A stretch of DNA of 64,000 nt. It comes from Dyella psychrodurans. GTDB lineage: Bacteria; Pseudomonadota; Gammaproteobacteria; Xanthomonadales; Rhodanobacteraceae. Below the pieces are notes generated by a model. It was not told the origin of the DNA and ran no database searches. It saw nothing but the letters and a program-made list of their open reading frames with translations. Within the stretch, counting starts at the first letter, position 1; every line of letters begins with the position of its first letter. This document shows, in pieces, positions 33,349 through 44,331 of the stretch. The position numbers and the translations under genes were made by a program. The stretch lies in NCBI RefSeq assembly GCF_003363265.1, contig NZ_QRBF01000008.1:144092-208091 (forward strand). Direction: 5' to 3'.

Positions 33349-36219
33349 ATGAGTCAGAAAACCTCTCCTTCGCTGCGCGAACTCGAACACCATCACGCCT
33401 TCATCGAGCGTCACATCGGCCCGAACGATGCCGAAATCGCGCAGATGCTGCATGTGATCGGGCACGATTCGCTCGAAGCGATGACCGATGCCATCGTGCC
33501 AGGCCAGATCAAGTCCAAGCAGCCGCTCGCGTTGCCGGCAAGCGTCACCGAAGAAGAAGCGCTGGCGAAGATTCGCGTCATCGCGCGCAAGAACAAGGTG
33601 CTCAAGAATTTCATCGGCCAGGGTTACTACGGCACGCTCACGCCCAACGTCATCCTGCGCAATATTCTTGAGAACCCCGCGTGGTACACGGCGTACACGC
33701 CGTACCAGGCGGAAATTTCGCAAGGCCGCATGGAAGCGCTGATCAACTTCCAGACCATGGTGGCCGACCTCACCGGCATGGACATCTCCAATGCCTCGCT
33801 GCTGGACGAAGCCACGGCCGCCGGCGAAGCGATGACGCTGGCCAAGCGCTCGGCCAAGTCGAAGTCCAACGTGTTCTTTGTCGCGAATGACGTGCATCCG
33901 CAGACGCTGGAAGTGCTGCACACGCGCGCCGACGGTGTCGGCATCGAACTGCACATCGGCAATCCCTCGGAAGCGTCCAGCGTGGATTGCTTTGGCGTGC
34001 TGCTGCAGTACCCGAATACCTACGGCCAGATTCATGACTACCACGCATTAGCCGACGCCGTGCATGCGCGCGGCGGTATCGTCGCCGTGGCGACCGACCT
34101 GCTTGCGCTGACGGTGATCGCCTCGCCGGGTTCGTGGGGCGCCGACATCGTGATCGGCAACAGCCAGCGCTTCGGCGTGCCGTTCGGCTTCGGCGGCCCG
34201 CACGCCGCCTACCTCGCCTGCCGCGATGCGTACAAGCGCTCGATGCCGGGCCGCCTGATCGGCGTGTCCATCGATGCGGAAGGCAAGCCCGCCTATCGTT
34301 TGACGCTGCAGACGCGCGAACAGCACATCCGCCGCGAGAAGGCGACATCCAACATCTGCACCGCGCAGGTGCTCCTGGCCGTGATGGCGAGCATGTATGC
34401 CGTGTACCACGGTCCGGAAGGCTTGCAGCGCATTGCGCGCCGCACGCATCGCCTCACGGCGATCCTTGCCGCTGCACTGCGCAGTGCGGGCATGACGGTG
34501 GACGGCGATTTCTTCGACACCTTGCATGTCACCAACGTCGACGCCGACGCGATCCATGCCAAGGCCGTGAGCAAGGGCATCAACCTGCGCCAGATCCATG
34601 GCCAGAGCGTGGGCATCAGCCTGGACGAAACCACCACGCGCGCCGACGTGCAGGCGTTGGCCGACCTGTTCGGCGCCGACCTCGGCGACATCGACGAACT
34701 GGACAGCCATACACCGGACGCCCTGCCCGCCGCACTCGTGCGCAAGGACGCCTTCCTGCAGCATCCAGTGTTCAACACGCATCACAGCGAACACGAGCTG
34801 CTGCGCTACATGCGCTCGCTGGCCGACAAGGATCTGGCGATGGATCGCACCATGATTCCGCTGGGCAGCTGCACCATGAAGCTCAACGCCACCGCGGAAA
34901 TGATTCCGGTGACGTGGCCGGAATTCGGCGGCATCCATCCGCTCGCGCCGGCCGACCAGACGCAAGGCTACAAGCAGCTGATCGACGAACTCGAAGCGAT
35001 GCTGGTGGAGTGCACCGGCTATGACTCCGTCAGCCTGCAGCCGAACTCCGGCGCGCAGGGCGAATACGCCGGCCTGCTCGCCATTCGCGAGTATCACCGC
35101 TCGCGCGGCGAAGGGCAGCGCGACATCTGCCTGATTCCCGAATCCGCGCACGGCACCAATCCGGCGTCCGCGCAGATGTGCGGCATGACGGTGGTGGTCA
35201 CCAAGTGCGACAGCAACGGCAACGTCGACATCGAAGACATCCGCGCCAAGGCCGAGAAGTATTCCGATCGCCTCGCCGCGCTGATGATCACCTACCCCTC
35301 CACGCACGGCGTGTTCGAGGAAGACGTGGTGCGCATCTGTGAGATCGTGCATCAGCACGGCGGCCAGGTGTACACCGACGGCGCCAACATGAATGCGCTG
35401 GTCGGCCTCGCCAAGCCCGGCAAGTGGGGTTCGGACGTCTCGCACCTCAACCTGCACAAGACCTTCTGCATTCCGCACGGCGGCGGCGGCCCGGGCGTGG
35501 GTCCGTGCGCGGTGAAGTCGCACCTCGCGCCGTTCCTGCCGCGCACGCTCGGCGGCGAAGGCAAGGTCGGCATGGTGAGCGCCGCCAGCTTCGGCAGTGC
35601 CAGCATCCTGCCGATCTCGTGGATGTACATCACGCTGATGGGTCAGCAAGGCCTGCGCAAAGCGACGCAGGTCGCCTTGCTCAACGCCAACTACATCGCC
35701 AAGCGCCTGGCGTCGCATTACGAAACGCTCTACACCGGCCGCAACGGGCTGGTCGCGCACGAGTGCATCCTCGACCTGCGCCCGCTCAAGGACAGCACCG
35801 GCATCAGCGCCGAAGACGTCGCCAAGCGCCTCATCGACTTCGGCTTCCACGCGCCGACGCTCAGCTTCCCGGTAGCCGGCACGCTGATGGTCGAGCCGAC
35901 CGAAAGCGAATCGATGCACGAACTGGATCGCTTCATCGACGCGATGATCCAGATCCGCGACGAAATCCGCGCCATCGAAGACGGTCGCCTGGATCGCGAA
36001 GACAACCCGCTCAAGAACGCGCCGCACACCGCCACCATGGTGACTGGCACCGAGTGGACCCACGCCTATCCGCGCGAACTGGCTGCCTTCCCGCTGCCGA
36101 GCCTGAAGCTGCAGAAGTACTGGTCGCCCGTGGCGCGCGTGGACAATGTCTACGGCGACAAGAACGTGATGTGCGCGTGCATTCCGATCGATGCGTACAA
36201 GGAAGAAGCCGAGGCGTAA
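33349..36219 (+). CDS. gcvP: Glycine dehydrogenase (decarboxylating) P protein
   Basis: This is the 956-residue homodimeric-type P protein of the glycine cleavage system. It decarboxylates glycine using PLP and loads the aminomethyl group on H protein. Both halves are present: the N-terminal half begins LREFE-type ([19 protein letters not shown]), and the PLP lysine is in [18 protein letters not shown] in the second half. The start at 33349 (MSQKTSPSL) follows the riboswitch. gcvT and gcvH are not beside it, so the gcv genes are dispersed. It is followed by a strong terminator. Confidence 0.98.
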   Translation: MSQKTSPSLRELEHHHAFIERHIGPNDAEIAQMLHVIGHDSLEAMTDAIVPGQIKSKQPLALPASVTEEEALAKIRVIARKNKVLKNFIGQGYYGTLTPNVILRNILENPAWYTAYTPYQAEISQGRMEALINFQTMVADLTGMDISNASLLDEATAAGEAMTLAKRSAKSKSNVFFVANDVHPQTLEVLHTRADGVGIELHIGNPSEASSVDCFGVLLQYPNTYGQIHDYHALADAVHARGGIVAVATDLLALTVIASPGSWGADIVIGNSQRFGVPFGFGGPHAAYLACRDAYKRSMPGRLIGVSIDAEGKPAYRLTLQTREQHIRREKATSNICTAQVLLAVMASMYAVYHGPEGLQRIARRTHRLTAILAAALRSAGMTVDGDFFDTLHVTNVDADAIHAKAVSKGINLRQIHGQSVGISLDETTTRADVQALADLFGADLGDIDELDSHTPDALPAALVRKDAFLQHPVFNTHHSEHELLRYMRSLADKDLAMDRTMIPLGSCTMKLNATAEMIPVTWPEFGGIHPLAPADQTQGYKQLIDELEAMLVECTGYDSVSLQPNSGAQGEYAGLLAIREYHRSRGEGQRDICLIPESAHGTNPASAQMCGMTVVVTKCDSNGNVDIEDIRAKAEKYSDRLAALMITYPSTHGVFEEDVVRICEIVHQHGGQVYTDGANMNALVGLAKPGKWGSDVSHLNLHKTFCIPHGGGGPGVGPCAVKSHLAPFLPRTLGGEGKVGMVSAASFGSASILPISWMYITLMGQQGLRKATQVALLNANYIAKRLASHYETLYTGRNGLVAHECILDLRPLKDSTGISAEDVAKRLIDFGFHAPTLSFPVAGTLMVEPTESESMHELDRFIDAMIQIRDEIRAIEDGRLDREDNPLKNAPHTATMVTGTEWTHAYPRELAAFPLPSLKLQKYWSPVARVDNVYGDKNVMCACIPIDAYKEEAEA

Positions 36220-36240
36220 GCCTCTCGGCAGGACAAAAAA

Positions 36241-36263
36241 AGACCCCGCTTACAGCGGGGTCT
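36241..36263. terminator. Bidirectional rho-independent terminator
   Basis: AGACCCCGC and GCGGGGTCT form a perfect nine-base stem with TTACA loop. It is flanked by A6 on the left (from 36235) and T7 to 36269 on the right, so it can stop transcription from gcvP and from the opposing M48 protease gene. Confidence 0.95.
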
Positions 36264-36278
36264 TTTTTTGCCTCGTGC

Positions 36279-38264
36279 CTAAGCCGCCAAAGGCATCTGC
36301 GGCAGCGGGCAATGCAAACTGGCGCACACCACGCGCAACAGCTCTTTCTCGGTGGCCGTCACCACGCCATCCGCCTGAATCGCGCTCCGCAGGCTTTGGA
36401 TCACGATCTCCTTGGCCACCGGCAGCAGACCGTCAAGATCATCCAGCGCCCGGTCCAGGCTTGACTGCCACTCCATCGGCAGCGTCTGCCACTGGAGGGC
36501 TTCTCCCGGAAAGGCCTGACTCATTGCCGCCAGCCATGCGCGTCGCGCCGATGCATCGTCACTGCTGCCGTATACCGCTACCACGGCGCAGACCAGAGAC
36601 AGGCTGTCTCGGCACGTCGGCAGCTTTTTCTGGCCGTCGACAGGCGCCTTGCGAGGCTTGGCGGCCTCGCGCAGGTACATGCGCAACAGCCGCACGAGGC
36701 AATAGTCGTCGAGTTCGACCTGTGGATCGATGCCGACGATCGCGTCGAGCGTCTCGCTCAGGGTTCCCAGACGGGCTTGCGGCAATTGCTTCAACGCCGG
36801 AAACGACAAAGCGATAAGCGGCATGCGCTGAGCTGCCGTCAGCGTCATCTCATCCATAACGAGTTTGTTGGTGGCGGAGAGCACGTCATCGCCGAAGGCA
36901 TTGGCGATAAACCGCTGTTGTCGCGGCCGCAGTTCCTCATGCTCCGACATGGCCAGCGCCAGCACCAGCGTGAGTGCGGTTTCAGGCTTTCGCGCTGCGG
37001 CGATCAAGCTCGGTGGCATGCTTTGCTTTACCGTTCGCGCTTGTTGAAAGCTTTCTGATGGTGGGTCATTCGCTGGCGCAGGTGGAGCATCCACCGTGCC
37101 TGCGGCAACGACAGCAGCCGCTGGCGCCACGGCTGTTGCCACGCCCGCGCCACCCGGCCATTCCAGTGGCGGCAATTCCTTCTTCTCTACTGTGGCATCG
37201 TCATCGGTTGCCGCGAACCCGTCGTCGCCGGCGAGGCCGTCATTTGTCATGGCCCGTTCCAGCGGCAACAACTGCTGCTCGCGGAACCACGGTTCCAGCG
37301 TTCGAATGCGCTGCATGAGCGGTGGATGCGTGGAGAACCACGAATTGAACGCATCCACGTCGCCAAACATCATGTGCGCGACTTCGTGCCGGTTGCCGAC
37401 CTGCAGCAGCGATCCCTCGGGAACGACCGCAATTTTTTTCAGCGCGCCGGCGATACCCGACGTCTGTCGCGTGAACTGCACGGCGGATGCATCGGCCAGC
37501 GATTCACGAGAACGCGCCACGGCCGCCTGAATCAGGCGTCCGAAGAAATAACCGATCGATCCGATGACGATAAAACCCATGCCGAACATGTAGCCGATCA
37601 CTTTGTTCTCGGCCTGGCGCTCGGAATCTTCATAGCCGCCGTTACTCGTCCATGCGAATTGCCGCCCGATCACCGACAGCGCCATGATGCCGTACAGCAA
37701 TCCCATCAGGCGAATGTTCAATCGCATGTCACCATTGAGCACATGACTGAATTCGTGGGCAATCACGCCTTGCAGCTCATCGCGCGTGAGGTGGTCGAGA
37801 CATCCTTGCGTGACGCAGATCGTTGCATCGGACGCCGAATAGCCGGCTGCGAATGCATTGATGCCCGCCTCCTGCGGCATGACGTAGATATCCGGTACCG
37901 GCGTGCCCGACGCGATGGCCACTTCTTCGATCACGTTACGCAATTGCCTGAGCTTCGGATCGGTGACGTCCGGTGGCACGGGAATGCCGTTTACGTCTTC
38001 GGCCACCGCCGAGCCACCCTCGGCAAGACTGTGAATGCGATAAAACGCGCACCCAAAAATCAATGCCAACACGCCAAGTGTCGTAAATGTGATCAGCCGG
38101 TGTTGGTACCCGGCGAGATCGGCCATCCTGATCCAGGGATGGCCGAACACCGTGAACACCAAAAAATCCACCGCGACCACGATGGCGATGACAGCAAGGG
38201 CGAACAGCGCCACAAGTACACGTGTGCTGCTACGCACCTGCGCCTGTCTGGCAAAGAAATCCAT
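36279..38264 (-). CDS. M48-family membrane metalloprotease with C-terminal extension
   Basis: This is a 661-residue protein. Two transmembrane segments (about residues 17-40 and 58-76) precede an HtpX-like protease domain with the zinc motif HEFSH at 170-174. A further membrane segment is near 226-248, and ESLADASAVQFTR supplies the third ligand region. After a linker rich in Ala, Pro and Asp (about 345-410), a helical C-terminal region ends with IQADGVVTATEKELLRVVC, resembling a TerB-like domain. The normal HtpX length is about 290, so the tail is an addition. lemA follows upstream on the same strand (43 bases), a common M48-LemA pairing. Confidence 0.9.
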   Translation of the reverse strand: MDFFARQAQVRSSTRVLVALFALAVIAIVVAVDFLVFTVFGHPWIRMADLAGYQHRLITFTTLGVLALIFGCAFYRIHSLAEGGSAVAEDVNGIPVPPDVTDPKLRQLRNVIEEVAIASGTPVPDIYVMPQEAGINAFAAGYSASDATICVTQGCLDHLTRDELQGVIAHEFSHVLNGDMRLNIRLMGLLYGIMALSVIGRQFAWTSNGGYEDSERQAENKVIGYMFGMGFIVIGSIGYFFGRLIQAAVARSRESLADASAVQFTRQTSGIAGALKKIAVVPEGSLLQVGNRHEVAHMMFGDVDAFNSWFSTHPPLMQRIRTLEPWFREQQLLPLERAMTNDGLAGDDGFAATDDDATVEKKELPPLEWPGGAGVATAVAPAAAVVAAGTVDAPPAPANDPPSESFQQARTVKQSMPPSLIAAARKPETALTLVLALAMSEHEELRPRQQRFIANAFGDDVLSATNKLVMDEMTLTAAQRMPLIALSFPALKQLPQARLGTLSETLDAIVGIDPQVELDDYCLVRLLRMYLREAAKPRKAPVDGQKKLPTCRDSLSLVCAVVAVYGSSDDASARRAWLAAMSQAFPGEALQWQTLPMEWQSSLDRALDDLDGLLPVAKEIVIQSLRSAIQADGVVTATEKELLRVVCASLHCPLPQMPLAA

Positions 38265-38306
38265 GGCGTCTTCCCCCAGCGAATCGACGCGATCCGACGT
38301 TTCCCG

Positions 38307-38903
38307 TCAGGCCGATTGACCGAAAGAAACCTTGGGTGCCTCGCGCACCGTCTTGTCTTCGATATCCAGCGGATGCGCTTCCGTAAAGCTGAAGCTGCCG
38401 GCGATGAACGAACCGGGAAAGACTTCGCAGCGGTTGTTGTACGTCATCACCGAATCGTTATAAGCCTGACGCGCAAAGGCCACCCGGTTTTCGGTGGAGG
38501 TAATCTCTTCGGAGAGATCCTTCATCGTCTGGTTGGCCTTGAGGTCCGGATAGGACTCACTGACCGCAAACAGACGACCGAGGCATTGCGTCAAGCCGTC
38601 TTCGGTTGCCGACAACTGCTGCATGGCCTGGGGATCGCCCGGATTGCGCTTGGCATTGGCCAATCCGCTGACCGCCGCGTTGCGTGCCTGAATCACGGCT
38701 TCGAGCGTGTTGTGCTCGTGGGCGAGATAGGCCTTGGCGGTTTCCACGAGGTTGGGAATCAAATCGTGGCGACGCGTGAGCTGCACGTCGATTTGCGCGA
38801 ACGCATTCTTGTAGCTGTTACGCGCAGTCACCAGCCCGTTGTAGATGGAGACCACATAAAAAACGGCCAGCACGATGATGGCCAGGAAAATGATCAAACC
38901 CAT
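38307..38903 (-). CDS. lemA: LemA family membrane protein
   Basis: This is a 198-residue protein with one N-terminal transmembrane helix (GLIIFLAIIVLAVFYVVSIY) and the LemA helical domain: YNGLVTARNSYKNAFAQIDVQLTRRHDLIPNLVET, then the NRCEVFPGSFIA segment. ATG 38903 is preceded by GGGGGAG; a longer frame upstream has no support. LemA is an inner-membrane protein of uncertain function that often accompanies M48 proteases. It is the first gene of a two-gene unit with the protease. Confidence 0.93.
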   Translation of the reverse strand: MGLIIFLAIIVLAVFYVVSIYNGLVTARNSYKNAFAQIDVQLTRRHDLIPNLVETAKAYLAHEHNTLEAVIQARNAAVSGLANAKRNPGDPQAMQQLSATEDGLTQCLGRLFAVSESYPDLKANQTMKDLSEEITSTENRVAFARQAYNDSVMTYNNRCEVFPGSFIAGSFSFTEAHPLDIEDKTVREAPKVSFGQSA

Positions 38904-39014
38904 TGCAAGACTCCCCCTTAAGGCGTTCTTCGCCTCCCCGGGGCAGCATACCACGCCATTTCTTACGGATTTGGGGGCCAAATGGCCCCCTTTCCTGCCT
39001 GAAAAAAGCGAAGG

Positions 39015-41663
39015 TCAACTGTTCTTGTTCAGCCACGCATCGATGGCAGGCAGACGATCTTTGTGCACCCCGATGCGGTACTGCATATTGGCAATCGCCG
39101 AATCCGCGACGCGGCGCGACGTCGGTGCGATGTGCGCCTGCTCGAACGCGCGCATCTTGTCGATCGTAGCCGGATCCAGCGACGAAAAAATCAGGCGCGG
39201 ATAGTACTCGCTGCGCGAGGGGGCATCGACCAGCTGATCCATCTGCTCGCTATGCGCCGTGGCAAAATCGAACGCCATCTCCGGATGCTGGAGCGATGCC
39301 ACCGATACCATGTTGGCGCTGTTGGTGGCGCCCGGTTCGCTGGTCAAGGCAAGATCGAGCGCGCGCTGGGCAAGGTCCTTGTTCTTGGTGCTTGCCAGCA
39401 ACGCGTACAGGTTGTCTTTGATCAACGGCGTCTTTTCCGTCTGCGCGCGTGCATGCAATTGGTTCCAGGTAGCCTCGTCGGCGTTGTAGGCAACGACGGC
39501 GGTGACGGTTTTGCGCAACGCGGCCGGCACCGCGGACGGGTCGGTGGACTGCGCGGCAAAACGGCGCTGCGCTTCCTTGATCACGTTCTGGTCGCCGAGT
39601 GCGCTGAGCGTATAGATAAGCTGATCGCGAAGAATCGCCACCGGTGCCGCCTCGCCCGCCTTTTCCACCCAGCCAACCTGATTGAAGACGGGCTCCAGCT
39701 TCGAGATGGCGAAGGCGCGGAACGAAGCCTGCCCCGGATCGCCATCGCGGTAATACCGGTTCAAGCCGGCGAGTTCCTGCGTGATATTGCCCCACAGCAC
39801 CGGATTGGCATCGATCGGCGTGGCCTTGATCAAATCCAGCACGTCCGATGCGGGTTGCAGTCCGGCCAACCCCAACGCCGAGGTGTCGTCCATCAGGCCC
39901 AGCTGATCGATAGGCGCAAGCTTGGCGTAGTCGGCGCTGAGCGCGGCGAAGGCCTGCGGGCTGTAGAGGGTGCGGAAATAGCCGGTCTGCCCCGCATTGA
40001 CGACCACCGGTCCGCAGCCGGGCACCACCAGCGACGCCTGTCCGTCAACCAGTGCACTGGCCGATTCGCCGCCCACCGTCTGTGCGGTGACCGGCACATG
40101 CCAGTGCCGCATCATTTTGTTGGCGGCGCCTTTGGTGAACTGTCCTTGCGTAAGCTGGAGCGTGGTGCTGCCGTTTTTGCAGGTTTCCGACGCCACGCGA
40201 ATCATGGGCACGCCGGGCTGCAAGGTGAAATCGTGTGCGACGGTGGTCACCGGCTTGTTGGTAACCGTTTCCATCGCGTGCCACAAATCGTCGGATACCG
40301 TGTTGCCGTAGGCGTGATCCTTGATGTAGCGACGCACGCCGTCGCGCCAGGTATCGGCACCCACGTAGTTTTCCAGCATGCGAATCACCGCTTCACCCTT
40401 CGAATACGTGATCACGTCGAAGGCCTGGTTGGCCTGTTCCACGGTTTCGATGTGCTGCACGATCGGGTGCGTGGTGGAGGCCGCGTCGAAGCTCATGGCG
40501 CCCTCGCGAATCGAGACGGTATCCAGCTGGGCATTCCATTCGGGATGCAGCTTTTCGGTGGTGCGCGTGGCCATCCACGAGGCAAAGCCTTCGTTGAGCC
40601 ACAGATCGTCCCACCAGCGCATGGTCACCAGATCGCCGAACCATTGATGCGCCATCTCATGCGCTTCGGTGCCGAACACGCTTTCCTTGTCCGCCTGCGT
40701 GGAGATCGACGGGTCGAGCAGCATGGCGTATTCGAAAGTGAAGATCGCGCCCCAGTTTTCCATGGCGCCGAAGAACTGACTGCTGCCGGGCGACGCAACA
40801 TTGTCGAGCTTGGGCAGCGGATACGGCGTGCCGAAATAGTCGTTGTATTCGTGCAGGACCGCTTTGGCCGAATCGAGCGCGAAACTCGCCTGCGAGGAAA
40901 CACCCTTCTGCGTGACCACACCGATTTCGGTGCCGTCGGAGCTGGCCGTCACGCGATCGAATTGGCCGGCGCCGAAGAAAAGCAGATACGTGGACATCTT
41001 CGGCGACTGCTGGAAGCGAACCTGCGTCAAGCCGTTGCCGAGATCTTTCCTTTCCGCGGCAGGCATGTTGCTCACCGCCATTTGCCCGGTGGGAACCGTG
41101 GCCATCAGATCGAACGTCGCCTTGTAGGCCGGTTCGTCCCACGAAGGAATAAAGCGCCGCGCATCGGAGTTTTCGAACTGTGTGTACAGCGCGTGCTTGT
41201 GGCCTTCTTTGGTGTCGTAGTTGATCACGAACAGGCCGTTGGGCTGCGTGTCGATCTTGGCCGTGTAATCCATCGCAAGGCGATAGCTGCCCACCGGGAT
41301 CGGCTTGGCGAAAGTGAAGGTGGCGGTCTGCGCTTTGTCGTCCACCGTGATTTTCGGCGCGGCGAACGTAGCTTGGCCGGAAACCGGCGACAAGCTCACC
41401 GAGGAGAACTTCATTTCCAGCGCGTTAAGCGTGATGCTGGCGGTGGGCTTGAGCACGTCGACCGTCACCGTGACTTTGCCGTCGAACGCCAACGCATCGA
41501 CGTGAGGAGTCACGGCAACATCGTAATGAGTGGGGCGCACATTGCGCGGCAGCTGCGTGGTGCCGATCACTTCGGCCGAAGCCGCTGTCTGCGCCACCAC
41601 GGGGCTGCTTGTCGCAACACCAGCGAGCGCCAAAGCGATGGCCGAAAAAAGCATCTTGCGCAT
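39015..41663 (-). CDS. M1-family aminopeptidase, exported
   Basis: This is an 882-residue zinc aminopeptidase with signal peptide MRKMLFSAIALALAGVATS. The substrate-binding GAMENWG motif and the zinc site HEMAHQWFGDL followed by ...LWLNEGFASW are intact, followed by the C-terminal ERAP1-like helical domain. AAGGGGA precedes ATG 41663. It should trim N-terminal residues from peptides in the periplasm or outside. It is a monocistronic gene, with over 100 bases to either neighbour. Confidence 0.96.
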   Translation of the reverse strand: MRKMLFSAIALALAGVATSSPVVAQTAASAEVIGTTQLPRNVRPTHYDVAVTPHVDALAFDGKVTVTVDVLKPTASITLNALEMKFSSVSLSPVSGQATFAAPKITVDDKAQTATFTFAKPIPVGSYRLAMDYTAKIDTQPNGLFVINYDTKEGHKHALYTQFENSDARRFIPSWDEPAYKATFDLMATVPTGQMAVSNMPAAERKDLGNGLTQVRFQQSPKMSTYLLFFGAGQFDRVTASSDGTEIGVVTQKGVSSQASFALDSAKAVLHEYNDYFGTPYPLPKLDNVASPGSSQFFGAMENWGAIFTFEYAMLLDPSISTQADKESVFGTEAHEMAHQWFGDLVTMRWWDDLWLNEGFASWMATRTTEKLHPEWNAQLDTVSIREGAMSFDAASTTHPIVQHIETVEQANQAFDVITYSKGEAVIRMLENYVGADTWRDGVRRYIKDHAYGNTVSDDLWHAMETVTNKPVTTVAHDFTLQPGVPMIRVASETCKNGSTTLQLTQGQFTKGAANKMMRHWHVPVTAQTVGGESASALVDGQASLVVPGCGPVVVNAGQTGYFRTLYSPQAFAALSADYAKLAPIDQLGLMDDTSALGLAGLQPASDVLDLIKATPIDANPVLWGNITQELAGLNRYYRDGDPGQASFRAFAISKLEPVFNQVGWVEKAGEAAPVAILRDQLIYTLSALGDQNVIKEAQRRFAAQSTDPSAVPAALRKTVTAVVAYNADEATWNQLHARAQTEKTPLIKDNLYALLASTKNKDLAQRALDLALTSEPGATNSANMVSVASLQHPEMAFDFATAHSEQMDQLVDAPSRSEYYPRLIFSSLDPATIDKMRAFEQAHIAPTSRRVADSAIANMQYRIGVHKDRLPAIDAWLNKNS

Positions 41664-41869
41664 AACGTCCCCTTGTCGATGAGAAGGCAACCCACGCCAA
41701 CGGCGCCCAAACGTGCCGTCGGCGTTCCTGAGTGTTCCGGCCTGGTCCTTGCCCACGCCTAACTGCCGAATAGTGCGGCGACTGCGGGCGGCAAGATACG
41801 GCCGGAAGTCATGGCTATCTTTGTGTCTCGCCCGAAGTGGCGGACAGCGGATTCATTTCGCACATGTGG

Positions 41870-41892
41870 CAAGGCCCCGTCACGGGGCCTTG
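41870..41892. other. Strong hairpin after the gene at 41916 (possible terminator)
   Basis: CAAGGCCCCG-TCA-CGGGGCCTTG is a perfect ten-base stem, 24 bases beyond the stop of the minus-strand gene at 41916. There is no U-rich tract on either side, so termination would be weak or factor-dependent. Confidence 0.5.
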
Positions 41893-41915
41893 TGCAAATC
41901 GGGCGTGGCAAAAAC

Positions 41916-42677
41916 TCAGTTCGCGCCGCTGGACGCTTTGGCGGCGGGCGGCACTTGCTGCAGGTCGCCAACCGTGACGTGCCCTGTCCATCCCTCGAAC
42001 ACGTTCACTGCCGCGCGATCGACCATCTTCACGACTTGCTGTGTAGGTTGGCATCGCGATGGGTCGGCGCTCTGATTCGCCAAGGTCGACATGCCTTCAA
42101 TGCAATACAGATTGCCGCCGTTATTGAGCCGATTCAGCATGGCCATGCCATCTGCGTAGCGCTTTTCCGCGCGCACCGCGGCAGTGGCGTCACCGTAAAC
42201 AGGGCGCATCTTGTCCAACAGGGCATCGGCCCCTCGGCGCTCGGCGTTGGTCGAAGCTTTGTAAACCTCGTCGTAAGCGGCCTTGAAACGCGAGCCGGGC
42301 CTTTCAGATGCCAATGCAAACCATGCCAGCGCCAACGCGCGATTCTTCGGCTGGTGATCGCCGTTCAACGCCATGACGCCCAGCACGTACTGGGCAGGCT
42401 TGCTGGCCCAACTCGCCGCCGTGGTGAAGAAGCGATTCGACTCGCCATAGTTGTGCTGTCCATACGTCATGCCGCCCAGGCAGTAGTAGTAATCGCCGGG
42501 CAGAAAGCGCTCTTCGCCGATCACGCAATTGGCCGCGGCCAGATTCTTGTCGCTCGGCACGTCGTTGCTGCTGGCGGGTGCGGGATCCTGGGCTGCTGCC
42601 GTGCCGGCAAGACATGCCATGGCCAGCACTACGATCCGTACCCATGAGCCCAAAGGCTTTCGCAACGTCATGGACAT
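41916..42677 (-). CDS. Exported protein of unknown function with Sel1/TPR-like helical region
   Basis: This is a 253-residue protein. The signal peptide is about residues 1-29 (GSWVRIVVLAMACLAGTAAAQ). The mature part has a helix-rich centre, YVLGVMALNGDHQPKNRALALAWFALASE, that resembles a Sel1/TPR repeat. Two cysteine pairs sit before and after it. The start at 42677 fits AGGGAG six bases upstream, better than the second ATG two codons later. Function is unknown; it may be a periplasmic scaffold or stress protein. Confidence 0.8.
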   Translation of the reverse strand: MSMTLRKPLGSWVRIVVLAMACLAGTAAAQDPAPASSNDVPSDKNLAAANCVIGEERFLPGDYYYCLGGMTYGQHNYGESNRFFTTAASWASKPAQYVLGVMALNGDHQPKNRALALAWFALASERPGSRFKAAYDEVYKASTNAERRGADALLDKMRPVYGDATAAVRAEKRYADGMAMLNRLNNGGNLYCIEGMSTLANQSADPSRCQPTQQVVKMVDRAAVNVFEGWTGHVTVGDLQQVPPAAKASSGAN

Positions 42678-42804
42678 GCAACACTCCCTGTAATGAATGC
42701 ACGGGTCACATCAATGTAAACGATCTTTTGCCGGTCTCGATGACAAAAGCATCGACTCGTTTGCAAGTATTCCCAAACCGCCTTTGGGCGACATCCCTCG
42801 AAAG

Positions 42805-44331
42805 TCAGGGTGTTGCGCGGCCCGCAGCCTGTGCACTGCCTTGCCCGATGATTTCACCGGACTCCGGCAAACCCGCAACATCCACACAATTGCGACCGCG
42901 ACTCTTTGCGCGATAAAGCGCACGATCGGCAGCATCCAGCAGGATGACCGGATCGGTTGGCGTCTCTGCTGTTTGCGTGGCAATGCCGATGCTCACCGTG
43001 ACATAACCCAGCGCGCACTGCGGGTGAACAATCTGCAATCGCTCGATGGTGGTGGTAAGCCGGCGGGCCACCTCCAGCGCCGCCTCGGCAGTCGTATCGA
43101 CCAGCACGACCGCGAATTCCTCGCCTCCGTATCGCGCGACCAGGTCGCGCGTGCGCAGCTGGCTGCTGCTTAGCGCGGAAGCCACCTTGACCAGGCAGAC
43201 ATCGCCGGCGATGTGGCCAAGGCTGTCGTTGTATTGCTTGAAGAAATCGATATCGATCATCAGGACCGAGCAATAGCTGCCGGTTCGCTGTCCTTCTTCC
43301 AAAGCATGGCGCAAGCGCGTGTCGAGCATCGCGCGGTTGGCAATGCCGGTCAGCGAATCGCGGCCCACCTGCTGTTCCAGTCGCAAGGCGCTCAGGTCGA
43401 CGGCGCGCTGCTGGTCCAGGTTGCGGCTTTGAATGAAGGCCACGCGCAGCCCGTAAAACAGCACCGACGCACAGGCCACCACCAAACCGGAGACAAAGCT
43501 GATCCGCGAAATGACGATACCCAGCAGCACCACCATCATCGACAAAATGATCGGGGCGAACGAAGCGATGGTCTGCGACATCCCCAGGGAGGGATGGTAA
43601 GCACGCAGCTGGCGCGACGGCTGCCGCATCGCCACCAGCACAAACACCAGCAGCGCATGTGGAATATCCACCAGCGAGCCCGCCCACCAGGGAAGGCCAT
43701 GCAACTCGACACGGTTATAGATCGTCGCGACGATCGCGTTCACGAGCAAATACGAACTGGCCGCGAAATAAAAGAAGCGCCAGCGAAAACTGCGCGCGCC
43801 GAGCAAACGCAGAATGGCCATGAAGGCCAATGAAAAGTCGACCGCATCCGCCATGTAGATGACGACATAGATGCTGGAAGGATCGGCTGCCCGCGGGCCG
43901 CTGAGCAGCTCCGTGAAAAACTGATACACCAGCACGGCCACCATGCACGACAGCGTCAGGTCCAACGCAATCACCACGCGCGGTTCATTCCGCGCGAACG
44001 AGCGGGAGACCATGAACATGCATGGGATCATGTACAGCGCCGAGCAAACCGTGGCCATCGCCGCGAGGTAGCCGCTCTTGTCGCCCAGCACCAAGGCGGC
44101 GACGTTGGTGAACGCCCACAACACCTGCATGAAAACAGCCAACGCAAGCAGCAGCCATGGCAGCCGGATCAGCGCGGGGCTGCGCCGGTAACGCGCAAAC
44201 GCCGCCCACGCCGCCATAGCTTGCACTGCCACCATCGCCGCCTGCGGCCACACATCCTGTGCGTGACCGCTCCGGTTCGCGAGAACCAGATGAGCGACCA
44301 GCAATGCGACAACGACCCAGACGACGCGCAA
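42805..44331 (-). CDS. Membrane-bound GGDEF diguanylate cyclase
   Basis: This is a 508-residue protein. About eight to nine transmembrane helices fill residues 1-310, without a recognised sensor family name. The GGDEF domain follows (about 330-490). The active site is GGEEF and the I-site RTRD lies directly before it (RTRDLVARYGGEEF), so the enzyme should be active and product-inhibited. It makes cyclic di-GMP from GTP at the inner membrane. It is divergent from the DRE-TIM/PAS-GGDEF pair, with 386 bases between. Confidence 0.94.
   Translation of the reverse strand: MRVVWVVVALLVAHLVLANRSGHAQDVWPQAAMVAVQAMAAWAAFARYRRSPALIRLPWLLLALAVFMQVLWAFTNVAALVLGDKSGYLAAMATVCSALYMIPCMFMVSRSFARNEPRVVIALDLTLSCMVAVLVYQFFTELLSGPRAADPSSIYVVIYMADAVDFSLAFMAILRLLGARSFRWRFFYFAASSYLLVNAIVATIYNRVELHGLPWWAGSLVDIPHALLVFVLVAMRQPSRQLRAYHPSLGMSQTIASFAPIILSMMVVLLGIVISRISFVSGLVVACASVLFYGLRVAFIQSRNLDQQRAVDLSALRLEQQVGRDSLTGIANRAMLDTRLRHALEEGQRTGSYCSVLMIDIDFFKQYNDSLGHIAGDVCLVKVASALSSSQLRTRDLVARYGGEEFAVVLVDTTAEAALEVARRLTTTIERLQIVHPQCALGYVTVSIGIATQTAETPTDPVILLDAADRALYRAKSRGRNCVDVAGLPESGEIIGQGSAQAAGRATP

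Noticed and set aside
34048..36063. 671-codon open frame antisense to gcvP
   Set aside because: The GcvP frame has all family motifs. The antisense frame is an effect of GC-rich third positions.
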